From: an uncultured Spirochaetota bacterium
Lineage (GTDB): Bacteria > Spirochaetota > Brachyspiria > Brachyspirales > Brachyspiraceae
Length of the DNA: 64,000 nt
Direction: 5' to 3'
Assembly: GCA_944390575.1 (NCBI GenBank)
Contig: CALXQJ010000002.1
Span: forward strand, 434,001-498,000
A program made the position numbers and the translations under genes. Under the pieces are notes generated by a model. That model was not told the origin of the DNA and did not search any database. It saw only the letters and a list, made by a program, of their open reading frames with translations. Positions 45,438 to 54,295 of this stretch are shown here, in pieces. Every line of letters starts with the position of its first letter. Position 1 is the stretch's first letter.

Positions 45438-46986
45438 TTTCTATAATAATTCTAAAAATAAATCCTAATATCACTATTAATACTATAATTAATAATGTAG
45501 TATATAAGTTAATCTCTATTTTATATCTAAAATAATCAATATTAGAAAAGTATTTAGAGATATTAATTAATAAATTAGTAAAGTACTCTGATGTTTTTAG
45601 TGTGTAATATGATATTGGTCTATAAAAAAAAGCAAAAAATATAGTTATAAAAGATGAAAATATTATAATGAAAGTAAGTGGTATTGCAAAAATATTTGTT
45701 ATTAATGATGTTAGATTTATAATAGAAAAGTGATATATATTAAATGGTGTTATAAATATGAGTGTTATTATATTTATAAAAATAAAGCTTAGTATTGTAT
45801 ATAATATTTTTTTTATATAGAAATTATTAATATTTTTTATTTTGTTTAAAACTAAATATTCAAATATAGGATAGTATAATACTATTGATAGTGTTGCTAA
45901 AAATGAAAATTGAAAGCTCACTTCTCTAATAGCATTTGGTGATATTATTAATATAATAAGGCATGCTAAAAATAAAGCATTTAGAGTATTTTTATTTCTA
46001 TCATAATAGTATGAAATTAGTATACAAAGTGCCATTATACTTGCACGAATTACTGATATACTAAATAGAGTAATTGAGGTATAAAATATTATTGTTGTTA
46101 TTGTTGCTATAGTAATTTTAGTATAAAAGTTAATATTAAAAAAAGATAAAATAAATGATACTATTAGAATAATCATTGATATATGAAGTCCTGATATTGA
46201 TAGAATATGTGCTATACCTGAATCTACAAAATTTTGATGAATATCTTTTGGAATTATATTATCATCTCCTGTTATAAGGGCTTGTATTATTGAGTATGTT
46301 ATTGTATTGCTTTGATTGAATAAATATTTTTTTATTTTATTTCTTATTGGTAGGAATATTTTATTTATATAGTTTATTATAGAAAATGATGTATATTCTA
46401 TATTAAAATTTATATATGGATAAATATTAGAAACTCCATATAACATTTTATTTTCTAATACATTAATAATTTTATCACTATCACTAAAGTTTGTTAGTAT
46501 ATTTTTGTATAAGTTTATTTTAGACTGAACCACTATTTTATCACCAATATAAATAGGTTTTGTATGTGTATAATAGAGTCTAATATATCCCGAATAATTA
46601 TACCAGTCATATCCATCATATACCAAATCTACATAAGCTATATATCTATCTTTAAAATTAACAACACCATCATAAAATATAATCTTAGCACTATAAGCTT
46701 CTATATCTCTATTAAACTTATTAAGTGGATTTAGAAATATATCATAATACTTCATTGTTGTATAAGAAAATGAGATAAAAATAAAGGATAAATAAAAAAG
46801 AAAAATATAGTTTTTGTTTTTTATAATAAAAAATAGTATAAATATTGTAAGTAGAATAAATGCTATTATTGTAGATATAATAGCCATAAATATATTTTTA
46901 AAATAAAAAGATAATGATATTCCAATTATAAAAGCAGTAGTTATATATATAATATAAGTAAATGGGTATTTATGAAATTTATTCAT
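45418..46986 (-). CDS. comEC: ComEC/Rec2-family membrane protein, without nuclease-like domain
   Basis: A 522-residue membrane protein. After several N-terminal helices comes an OB-like extracytoplasmic part (about 75-175), and then the Competence domain with its landmark SGIAHILSISGLHISMIILI near residue 265 and about eight further helices. Family members usually reach 700 residues or more because a metallo-beta-lactamase-like domain follows; here the protein stops after the membrane region, as in other short ComEC proteins. It would form the inner-membrane channel for incoming single-stranded DNA if competence operates. The TetR gene lies nine bases upstream on the same strand, so they share a transcript. 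Confidence 0.83.
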   Translation of the reverse strand: MNKFHKYPFTYIIYITTAFIIGISLSFYFKNIFMAIISTIIAFILLTIFILFFIIKNKNYIFLFYLSFIFISFSYTTMKYYDIFLNPLNKFNRDIEAYSAKIIFYDGVVNFKDRYIAYVDLVYDGYDWYNYSGYIRLYYTHTKPIYIGDKIVVQSKINLYKNILTNFSDSDKIINVLENKMLYGVSNIYPYINFNIEYTSFSIINYINKIFLPIRNKIKKYLFNQSNTITYSIIQALITGDDNIIPKDIHQNFVDSGIAHILSISGLHISMIILIVSFILSFFNINFYTKITIATITTIIFYTSITLFSISVIRASIMALCILISYYYDRNKNTLNALFLACLIILIISPNAIREVSFQFSFLATLSIVLYYPIFEYLVLNKIKNINNFYIKKILYTILSFIFINIITLIFITPFNIYHFSIINLTSLITNIFAIPLTFIIIFSSFITIFFAFFYRPISYYTLKTSEYFTNLLINISKYFSNIDYFRYKIEINLYTTLLIIVLIVILGFIFRIIIENKKRCI

Positions 46987-46995
46987 TATAAAAAA

Positions 46996-47571
46996 TTATT
47001 GTCTTTTTAATATACCATAAAATATAATATGTATTATTACATCTAAATCTTTTTCATTATTATAAGGATCTTCATAGTTTTTAGCCCATTGAAGTTCAAA
47101 GCCCTTAATAATAGCAAGAATAGACTCTGTAGCAAGACGTACATCAATATTTAAAATACCTTTTTTTACACCACTTCTAAGTATCATTTTTATAGTATCA
47201 AACTCTTCTTTATGATATTTAGCTCTCATATGTTCTATTAATGTAAAGTCTTCAAATATTTCACTATGAAGTGCTTCATAGAGATTTGCTAATTTTATAT
47301 ATCCTTTTTGTCTTGTTAGAATATATGCTCTTAATTTTGATTCTGGAGTATCTTCTTTTTTTATAGCTTCATATATATCTGTTTTTAAATCTTCTGCTTC
47401 TTTTTCTGCTATGGCAAAAAATACTTCTTCTTTACTTTTGAAATAATGATATATACTACTTTTAGATTTATGAACCATTAATGCTATATCATTCATTGAA
47501 GCTTTTTTATAACCATATTTTTTAAAAAGTTCTTTTCCTGAATTTATAATTTGTTCTCTTGTAGTATTCAT
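46996..47571 (-). CDS. TetR-family transcriptional regulator
   Basis: A 191-residue regulator. The N-terminal helix-turn-helix is typical: TREQIINSGKELFKKYGYKKAS followed by MNDIALMVHKSKSSIYHYFKSKEEVFFAI. The C-terminal ligand domain (residues 60-190) is all-helical and has no diagnostic residues. It is divergent from a GNAT acetyltransferase gene and upstream of the ComEC-like gene, with which it is probably co-transcribed. Two palindromes with ACTTTA half-sites in the divergent region (47599-47662) are the likely operators, implying autoregulation and control of the acetyltransferase. Confidence 0.88.
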   Translation of the reverse strand: MNTTREQIINSGKELFKKYGYKKASMNDIALMVHKSKSSIYHYFKSKEEVFFAIAEKEAEDLKTDIYEAIKKEDTPESKLRAYILTRQKGYIKLANLYEALHSEIFEDFTLIEHMRAKYHKEEFDTIKMILRSGVKKGILNIDVRLATESILAIIKGFELQWAKNYEDPYNNEKDLDVIIHIIFYGILKRQ

Positions 47572-47598
47572 AATTTAGTATACATAAATAAAAAATAA

Positions 47599-47662
47599 AC
47601 TTTATTAAAGTATAAATAATATTTCTTTATTTGTCAAAAATATATATGTAAAGTTGACTTTA
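47599..47662. promoter_or_regulatory. Paired palindromes, probable TetR-family operators
   Basis: ACTTTA-T-TAAAGT occupies 47599-47611 and TAAAGT-TG-ACTTTA occupies 47649-47662; both are perfect inverted repeats built from the same six-base half-site. They sit between the divergent TetR (47571) and GNAT (47713) genes. Confidence 0.6.
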
Positions 47663-47712
47663 AATCTTTTTTTTATAGACTTTTAAATATTAGTACTATT
47701 TCGGAGTAATAT

Positions 47713-48291
47713 ATGTTAAGTTTAATAGATGTGAAAAATAATAGTGAGTATATAGATAAGAGTAGAGTTGTATATAATGAGGCTTTTCTTCCTGAAGAAA
47801 GATGGAACTTTGATTTGACTATAGAAAACAGAGAAAATTTTAATTATACATTTTACTCTATAGTAGATGATGAAAATAATAATTTTGTTGGTATAGTTAT
47901 GATTTGGACTTTTGATGAGTTTTATTATATAGAATATATTGCTATAGATAAGAATTTAAGAGGTAATAATTATGGTTCTAAGGCTATTAGTAATGTTTTA
48001 GATATGTTGAATGATAAGTTTACTGTATTAGAAGTGGAGCCTTATGATTTAAATGAAATAGCAAAAAAAAGAATAGAGTGGTATAAGCGTTTTGATTTTA
48101 TATTATCAGATTATGAATATAATATGCCTTCTATTGATAAAGAAAATAAAGCTTCTACTATAAAAATGCAGATTATGACTAACAAAGAAATAAAATCAAA
48201 AGATGAGTTTGATAATATTACAAAAATATTAATAGACAATGTTTATAAACCAAGATTGGATAATATTGCAAAGTGGAGCAAAATAGATTAA
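47713..48291 (+). CDS. GNAT-family N-acetyltransferase
   Basis: A 192-residue cytoplasmic protein with a GNAT core: FVGIVMIWTFDEFYYIEYIAIDKNLRGNNYGSKAI near residues 58-94 contains strands beta3 and beta4 and the R/Q-x-x-G-x-G/A acetyl-CoA loop in the form RGNNYGS, followed by EVEPYDLNEIAKKRIEWYKRFDF, the usual C-terminal helix and strand. The acceptor (small molecule, peptide or protein) is not evident. It has TTTCGGAG upstream as ribosome binding site. Divergent from the TetR gene, whose product probably controls it. A 50-residue tail beyond the usual GNAT end is unexplained. Confidence 0.82.
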   Translation: MLSLIDVKNNSEYIDKSRVVYNEAFLPEERWNFDLTIENRENFNYTFYSIVDDENNNFVGIVMIWTFDEFYYIEYIAIDKNLRGNNYGSKAISNVLDMLNDKFTVLEVEPYDLNEIAKKRIEWYKRFDFILSDYEYNMPSIDKENKASTIKMQIMTNKEIKSKDEFDNITKILIDNVYKPRLDNIAKWSKID

Positions 48292-48366
48292 TAATTAACT
48301 TTACAAAAATAAATTCTTAATATAAAATTAATTATGTTACTTTTTATATATTAGGAATTATAATAA

Positions 48367-50481
48367 ATGAAAAAAATAAATTTAATATTAGGAAATCATA
48401 ATCATCAGCCAGTAGGTAATTTTGATTTTGTTTTTGAAAATACATATAATAAATCATATAAACCCTTTTTAGATATATTAGATAAATATAAAGATATTAA
48501 ATTTAATTTTCATTATACAGGTCCTCTTTTGCTTTGGATAGAACAAAATAGGCCAGAACATTTTGAACTTATAAAAAAATTAGTAAAAGAAAAAAGAATA
48601 GAGCTTCAAAGTGGTGGATTTTATGAACCTATACTTCCATCTATAAAAGATTCTGATAAAGATATGCAGATTCAAAAACTTAATAAGTATATTAAAGATA
48701 AGTTTAATTATAGTGTTAATGGTGCTTGGATTGCTGAGAGAGTATGGGAGCCTACACTTGTTAAGAATTTAGCTAAGAATGGAATAAAGTATATTATGCT
48801 TGATGATTCTCAGTTTTTAACATCAGGTATAGATACAAAGAATATGTATGGATATTTTATTACAGATAGTGAAAACTATACATTAAATATTTTTCCAATA
48901 TCACAAGAACTTAGATATTTAATACCTTTTAGAAATGTTGAAGAGTCTATAGAGTATTTGAAATCTATAGCTACAGAAGAAGGTGATAGAGTTGTAGTAT
49001 TACATGATGATGGTGAAAAATATGGAGATTGGCCTGGTACTTATAAATGGGTTTATGAAGATAAGTGGCTTGAAAAGTTTTTTGAAGCTCTAACAAAAGA
49101 AAAAGATATTATTAACACTACTACTTATAGTGAGTATATGAGTAAATATGCTCCTATATCTCGTATTTATATTCCAACAGCTTCTTATGAAGAAATGCTT
49201 ACTTGGGTTTTACCTTCTAAAATACAAGAAGAGTTTCATAGAAAACAAGAAGAGTTAAAAAAATATTCTCCAAACTCTATTAATACAAGATTTATGCGTG
49301 GTGGTTTTTGGAGAAATTATTTTTATAAATATTCTGAAAGCAATAGAATGAATAAAAGAATGATGTATGCTTCTAATATGTTGGATGAGGTTTCTGATTC
49401 TAAAAAGGATAAAAAAGAAGCTATAGACTATTTAATGCAAGGTCAATGTAACTGTCCTTATTGGCACGGTACATTTGGGGGGCTATATCTTAATAATTTA
49501 AGACATTCTACATATTCAAATCTAATTAAGTCTACTATTATATCTGAGAAAAATATATATGGAAAAAGTTATTTTTATAATAAAAATATAGATTTTGATT
49601 TAGATGGAAGAGATGAAGTTATAGTATCTTCACCTAAAGAGACTTTTTATTTTCATTCATTAAGTGGTTCTATTATAGAGTGGGATTTAAAAAATAAAAA
49701 TCCTATAAACTTAATAGATTGTTTTAAAAGAATAGAAGAGGCTTATCATATACCAGCACTTAATAATTCTAATAAAAATACTGTTCAAGAAGAAAATGCT
49801 GAGCATGTATCTATTCACGAAATTACTAAGAATGTTTCTGAAGATATTCTTAAGTATTTGGTATTTGACAAAAATGAGAAAGTTTTTGCTGTTGATCATT
49901 TTTTAAGTAAGGTTCCTACTGCTGAAGAGTTTCAATTGTTAAAGTATGATGAAAAGTATGATTTTTCTAATTTATATTATGATATTATAGAAAATAAAAT
50001 AGATGATAATAATGCTACTATTTCTTTTAGAAAGGATTGTAGTGGGCTTATATTATATAAAAGGTATATTATAAATAAAAAAGGTGTTTTTAGTTTAGAT
50101 ATAGAAATTGAAAATAATACAGACTCTGATATTGATTTTGTTTATGCATTAGAAAATAATATTACTTTACTTGCTGGAAATGAGAATGATAGATATTATA
50201 CTGATGGAAAAAATAGAATATCTAATAATTTAGTAGAGAGTGGCTCTTATGTTGGTAAATCTATTGGTATGATTGATGAAAGCTATATTAAAGTAAAAGT
50301 TATGATAGAAGCAAATGAAAAATCTATGTTTTTATATATGCCTAATTTTACTATATCTGATGCTGTAGATAGGTTAGAAATGAATTATCAAAACTCTACT
50401 TTGGTGTATTTAAAAGAAGTAAGTTTAAAAAGAAAAGAAAAAGCTAATTTTAGTATAAAAGTATATACAAAGGATATTTAA
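48367..50481 (+). CDS. GH57 4-alpha-glucanotransferase / alpha-amylase
   Basis: A 704-residue GH57 enzyme. The opening LGNHNHQPVGNFDFVFE is motif 1. Catalytic nucleophile Glu124 lies in GAWIAERVWEP and acid/base Asp214 in VVLHDDGEKYGDWPG; both positions coincide with the pair known in the Thermococcus litoralis 4-alpha-glucanotransferase (Glu123, Asp214). After the barrel come a helical domain with WGxF-like PYWHGTFGGLYLNNLRHS and a beta-sandwich C-terminal part (residues 420-704). It rearranges or degrades alpha-1,4-glucans in the cytoplasm, feeding maltodextrin or glycogen use. No signal peptide. TTAGGA is the ribosome binding site. The BioD-like gene follows two bases after its stop. Confidence 0.87.
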   Translation: MKKINLILGNHNHQPVGNFDFVFENTYNKSYKPFLDILDKYKDIKFNFHYTGPLLLWIEQNRPEHFELIKKLVKEKRIELQSGGFYEPILPSIKDSDKDMQIQKLNKYIKDKFNYSVNGAWIAERVWEPTLVKNLAKNGIKYIMLDDSQFLTSGIDTKNMYGYFITDSENYTLNIFPISQELRYLIPFRNVEESIEYLKSIATEEGDRVVVLHDDGEKYGDWPGTYKWVYEDKWLEKFFEALTKEKDIINTTTYSEYMSKYAPISRIYIPTASYEEMLTWVLPSKIQEEFHRKQEELKKYSPNSINTRFMRGGFWRNYFYKYSESNRMNKRMMYASNMLDEVSDSKKDKKEAIDYLMQGQCNCPYWHGTFGGLYLNNLRHSTYSNLIKSTIISEKNIYGKSYFYNKNIDFDLDGRDEVIVSSPKETFYFHSLSGSIIEWDLKNKNPINLIDCFKRIEEAYHIPALNNSNKNTVQEENAEHVSIHEITKNVSEDILKYLVFDKNEKVFAVDHFLSKVPTAEEFQLLKYDEKYDFSNLYYDIIENKIDDNNATISFRKDCSGLILYKRYIINKKGVFSLDIEIENNTDSDIDFVYALENNITLLAGNENDRYYTDGKNRISNNLVESGSYVGKSIGMIDESYIKVKVMIEANEKSMFLYMPNFTISDAVDRLEMNYQNSTLVYLKEVSLKRKEKANFSIKVYTKDI

Positions 50482-50483
50482 TA

Positions 50484-51155
50484 GTGAATATTACTTGTAT
50501 TATATCAAATAAGAAATATGCGGGAAAAACATTTCTTGCTTCTCATATTATATCATCCTTTCAGATACTTAATATGAGTGTATGCTATTATAAACCTTTT
50601 ATTATGGGTGTTAAAGATTCTAAACTTTATGATATAGATTGTATAAAGACAAGAACTTATTTGAATGCTTCTGATATTTTTGTTTCGTATGCTTCAAGTG
50701 GAATAATTTCTCCTATGCATTCTATTAATATACAAATAGATGAAAGAGATATTACTGATACTATATATGAAAATAGTCTTAATTATGATAATATGATATT
50801 AGAGTCTCTACCTCTTTATGAACCTATTAAATCTAATTATAATTTTTATGATATGATATTAGATATAAAATTAGAAAATAAATTAAATATTATACCTGTA
50901 ATAGAATATGATGAAAATATTATACATTCTATAATAGAGCAGGTTGAGTTATTTTTTAATAAGAAATTAAAAATACCATTTATAGTTATAAATGTTAAAA
51001 GAAATCTTTTTATATCTAATGATATAATAGAATATATTAAAAGAGAGATATCTCCTATAAAGATTTATATAATTGAGTTTAGTAGTGAAAATAATCAAAA
51101 GATAGAAGATATAAAATATAGCGATTTAATAAAGCATTTAGTATCTTTATATTAA
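50484..51155 (+). CDS. Divergent BioD-like (AAA_26) P-loop protein
   Basis: A 223-residue protein resembling dethiobiotin synthetase: an N-terminal P-loop-like SNKKYAGKTFLASHII, then MSVCYYKPFIMGVK matching the YKPVxxG strand, and LIVNVKRN-like IPFIVINVKRNLF in place of the later base-recognition strand. The GKT is intact but the preceding loop is unusual and several of the BioD substrate residues cannot be seen. No biotin gene is nearby. The start is GTG at 50484, two bases after the GH57 stop, so the pair is translationally linked. It may be a genuine BioD or a regulatory or CobQ/cobyrinic-type P-loop enzyme; the evidence does not decide. Confidence 0.6.
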   Translation: MNITCIISNKKYAGKTFLASHIISSFQILNMSVCYYKPFIMGVKDSKLYDIDCIKTRTYLNASDIFVSYASSGIISPMHSINIQIDERDITDTIYENSLNYDNMILESLPLYEPIKSNYNFYDMILDIKLENKLNIIPVIEYDENIIHSIIEQVELFFNKKLKIPFIVINVKRNLFISNDIIEYIKREISPIKIYIIEFSSENNQKIEDIKYSDLIKHLVSLY

Positions 51156-51568
51156 TTTTTTATATCTAAAAATAAATTTTTTTTCTCTACACAAGCACTT
51201 ACTCTGTAGTATCTATTATCTACATATTTTTCTTCTAATACTTTGAAGTTGGAATTAATAATTTCTTTTATCTCTTTTATTTTATTTTCATCTATATTTT
51301 TTACTTCTTTTAATAATGCTGTTTCTATTTTTATTTTTGCAAGTGTAATAGCAGCATTATATGCACTTTCTTTATTATTTTTATTTTCTACATTACTATT
51401 TGGGTATCCTATTGCTGATGTTATATATTTATCTTCTGATACCCATCCTTCAGATAAGGTTATATTTTTTGCTTCTTCTTTCTTTACTGTATTTTCTATA
51501 TTTTTGCAGGATATAGAGCATATAATAGCTATTATTAATAGTATATGATATTTCACTTTTTTCCTCAT
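51152..51568 (-). CDS. Small lipoprotein of unknown function
   Basis: A 138-residue protein with a lipoprotein signal peptide (MRKKVKYHILLIIAIICSISC), lipid Cys at residue 21. The mature part begins KNIENTVKKEE and contains a helical region (NAAITLAKIKIETALLKEV) and ends RYYRVSACVEKKNLFL, a pattern reminiscent of LPP20-type lipoproteins with a repeated-helix and a beta strand end, though I would not assign that family firmly. It converges with the BioD-like gene, overlapping it by four bases. A reverse-strand promoter was not resolved in the 132-base gap to the next gene; an ACTATT-TTTT-AATAGT palindrome lies there. Confidence 0.68.
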   Translation of the reverse strand: MRKKVKYHILLIIAIICSISCKNIENTVKKEEAKNITLSEGWVSEDKYITSAIGYPNSNVENKNNKESAYNAAITLAKIKIETALLKEVKNIDENKIKEIKEIINSNFKVLEEKYVDNRYYRVSACVEKKNLFLDIKN

Positions 51569-51700
51569 AAATAATATTTAAAGTACTATTTTTTAATAGT
51601 CGTCAATATTTATTTTTGTTTAATCAATTAATTATAAAGTATTAGTTTTCCGATTAATATTAAGAAGTAATAAATAATTTTTTGGTGAGAATATACTTTT

Positions 51701-53272
51701 ATGAAAAAATATGTATTATTTTTGTTTTTGTTTATATGTTCAATATCATTTGCTCAAATATATACATTAAATAATAATGAAAAAATAGTAAATTCATATA
51801 TAAATCAATATACTAATTATGCAATTATTTTAGAAAAAAATAGTTCTATTTATGGAAAAAGTTTTGATATACTATATCAAGGCAAACGATTAGAGGGGTA
51901 TAAAGATTCTGGTGTAGTAAGAGTATTACCAAATAATACATTAGTTGCTACTATGTTAAAGCCTTCACTTGTTAAAGATATGTGGGTTGTTATTTATGGA
52001 AATAAGGAACAGGAGTTTGACTCTATAGAAAAAACTATATTTTCATCTAATAACTCTATAATATTTACTAGGTATATGAATTATGGTATAGCTGTTATTA
52101 ATGGAGAATCTACTGTACAATATGATACATTATTTGATGCTATTATTAATGATTCTCAGTATGCTTTTTCTTATTCGAGAAATGGTGAATATTTTGTAAA
52201 TATTAATGGTGAAGAGAAAAGTGTTTCTGGATTTGTTGATAGATTAAGATTTTCTTTAGATGGTAGATCTTTAATCTATGTTATAAATGGTGAAGATTCT
52301 GCTATAATATATAATGGTAAAGAAGATACAGAAAGTTTTAAGGTTGTTGAGGATTTGTTTGCTTATAATAAAGATCTTTTAGCATATAGTGTGAAGCCTC
52401 TTCCGGAGATAACTGAGGTAATAGAAGAGGGAGTAGAAGAAGAATTAGTAGATACTAATGAAATTACAAATACTTCTATTATTACAAATTATGATTTATC
52501 AAATATTAGTGTTCTTACTAATGAAGAGGGAGTTACGGTAAAAGGCATTTCTAATACTATAGCTCTTGTTATGGTTACAAATGTTATTACAAATATAGTT
52601 TCTCATAATTTAGATATTCCTTTTGATGAGAGTAGTTCTAATATTAATATAACTAATGAGTTTGTTAGCAGTAGTATTATAGTTAATAATATAAATTATG
52701 GAAATTTTGATTTTATTACTAATATTTCATTTTCTCCAAATGGTAGAACATTATTATTTGTAAGTATTGATACTAATAATACTCAGAGATTATTTGTTGG
52801 TGGAAACTCTACTACTAATTATGATAATATTTTATTGTATAAATATTCTGATGATTCTAAGAATTTAGCTTATGCTGTTTTAGATAATGATGAGGCTTTT
52901 ATAGTATTAAATGGTAGACGATTATCTGATGTTTATGAAAATATTAATGATTTATACTTTTCTAAAAATAATGATTTAGTTTATAATATTAGCAAAAATA
53001 ATAGAGAATATTTAATAGCACCAAATTTTGAAAGTCCGCATTATAATTCTATAAATTCATTTAAGTTTATAGATGATAATTCTTTTGTCTTTACAGCAGA
53101 AAGACTTGGCAAGCATTATTATTTTTTATTAGATGCTAATAGAGGTATTAGAAAAGAGTTAGGTGGATATAGTTATATTTCTCATTTTGATGATGATAAT
53201 AACTCTTCACTTTCTTTAGCTTCTGATGGTAGAAGTGTATTTATAATTGATAGGGGTAATATATTAAAATAA
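51701..53272 (+). CDS. Exported protein with WD40/PD40-like beta-propeller repeats
   Basis: A 523-residue protein: signal peptide MKKYVLFLFLFICSISFAQ, then repeated blades of the pattern (F/Y)S-x-(N/D)-G-(R/K)-x-L-x-(Y/F)-x: FSLDGRSLIYVINGEDS, FSPNGRTLLFVSIDTNN, YSDDSKNLAYAVLDNDE and others, together with (A/F)IVLNGRRLSDVYENI-type closing strands. These match TolB-like propellers. A hydrophilic insert rich in Thr, Asn, Ile and Val (about residues 230-320) separates the blades. No catalytic residue is visible. It is a periplasmic or surface protein, probably for protein-protein contact. Two exported small proteins follow on the same strand. Confidence 0.72.
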   Translation: MKKYVLFLFLFICSISFAQIYTLNNNEKIVNSYINQYTNYAIILEKNSSIYGKSFDILYQGKRLEGYKDSGVVRVLPNNTLVATMLKPSLVKDMWVVIYGNKEQEFDSIEKTIFSSNNSIIFTRYMNYGIAVINGESTVQYDTLFDAIINDSQYAFSYSRNGEYFVNINGEEKSVSGFVDRLRFSLDGRSLIYVINGEDSAIIYNGKEDTESFKVVEDLFAYNKDLLAYSVKPLPEITEVIEEGVEEELVDTNEITNTSIITNYDLSNISVLTNEEGVTVKGISNTIALVMVTNVITNIVSHNLDIPFDESSSNINITNEFVSSSIIVNNINYGNFDFITNISFSPNGRTLLFVSIDTNNTQRLFVGGNSTTNYDNILLYKYSDDSKNLAYAVLDNDEAFIVLNGRRLSDVYENINDLYFSKNNDLVYNISKNNREYLIAPNFESPHYNSINSFKFIDDNSFVFTAERLGKHYYFLLDANRGIRKELGGYSYISHFDDDNNSSLSLASDGRSVFIIDRGNILK

Positions 53273-53307
53273 TATTTTTTAATTTATTATTTTTTCGGAG
53301 TAAAGTT

Positions 53308-53727
53308 ATGAAAAAGATTATACTATTATTTTTATTATTTACTATAATTTCTTGTAGTTCTAAAAAGAATAATATTTTGGAGTTTATAGAAAATGGTTTT
53401 GAAGAAAATACATATCTTAGTATTTCTATAAACACTAAAGATTACTTAAAATCAAGTATTAAGATTATAAATCATAAAATAAAAGCTAATACAGAGTATA
53501 TATTTGCTATAGGTAGAAATGAAGGACCTATTAGATTTACATATCAAGCTACAAATGATGGTGAGTTTTTTGTTAATGCTAATGAGTTAAGTTTGGGTGA
53601 TGATTCTTTTATCGATACATTGAAAAAAGCTAATTATATGTCTATAGGTATATATCAATCTGAGCATTATACTGATTATTATGAGTTAAAAGGTTTACAA
53701 GATTTTTTAAGTAAGAATAGTTTATAA
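53308..53727 (+). CDS. Small lipoprotein of unknown function
   Basis: A 139-residue protein with a lipoprotein signal peptide, MKKIILLFLLFTIISCSSKK, lipid Cys at residue 16 in the lipobox IISC. The mature part contains beta-rich sequence (YLKSSIKIINHKIKANTEYIFAIG in two parts) and ends ELKGLQDFLSKNSL. Its end and the KIKAN segment weakly resemble parts of the next gene (KIKAKNKYFFLIS and LKGLENVF), suggesting a distant pair. TTTTCGGAG precedes the ATG. Function unknown. Confidence 0.72.
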   Translation: MKKIILLFLLFTIISCSSKKNNILEFIENGFEENTYLSISINTKDYLKSSIKIINHKIKANTEYIFAIGRNEGPIRFTYQATNDGEFFVNANELSLGDDSFIDTLKKANYMSIGIYQSEHYTDYYELKGLQDFLSKNSL

Positions 53728-53740
53728 TTTTGAATATATT

Positions 53741-54295
53741 ATGAAAAAAGTATTAATATTCTTTTTATTTTTTATTTCATTATATGCAAATACAACAAAT
53801 AAGTCATCTACAGAAACAAAAACTAATACTATAAATAATAATAAAGATAGTTCTATTGTTTCTGGTAAGGTTGGTAATTGGTCTTATAAGCAATTTTCTA
53901 CTAAGATAGGAATAAAGTCAGAATTTGTTTTTTTAGATAATATAAATCAATCTAAAATAGAGATAGTTTTTGGAGAAAAAGTTAATGAAATATATATTGC
54001 AATTAATAGTAAAAAAATAAAAGCAAAGAATAAATACTTTTTTCTTATATCAAATAATGTTTATAATCCTCAGAATATAATAGACTATCTTAAGGATAAA
54101 AATATCAATATACTTAATGGTGGTATACGTATAACTGATAAAACAGCACATGACTTGATATTATATAAATTTCTTGATTATGATAGCATTATTTTATATG
54201 ATAATACATCAGAAGTTCCAGTTGAGATTATTAGATTTAATTTAAAAGGTTTAGAGAATGTATTTATAAAATTAGGTATTATTCCTAATAGTTAG
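53741..54295 (+). CDS. Exported protein of unknown function
   Basis: A 184-residue protein with a signal peptide (MKKVLIFFLFFISLYANT), then a Ser/Thr/Asn-rich linker (residues 20-45) and a beta-rich domain (about 50-184): KVGNWSYKQFSTKIGIKSEF, KIKAKNKYFFLISNN, DKTAHDLILYKFLDYDSIILYD and the closing EIIRFNLKGLENVFIKLG. It may be distantly related to the lipoprotein just upstream. The gene begins 13 bases after that stop, so the two are co-transcribed. Its 3' end overlaps the convergent pseudouridine synthase by 11 bases. No function can be assigned. Confidence 0.7.
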   Translation: MKKVLIFFLFFISLYANTTNKSSTETKTNTINNNKDSSIVSGKVGNWSYKQFSTKIGIKSEFVFLDNINQSKIEIVFGEKVNEIYIAINSKKIKAKNKYFFLISNNVYNPQNIIDYLKDKNINILNGGIRITDKTAHDLILYKFLDYDSIILYDNTSEVPVEIIRFNLKGLENVFIKLGIIPNS

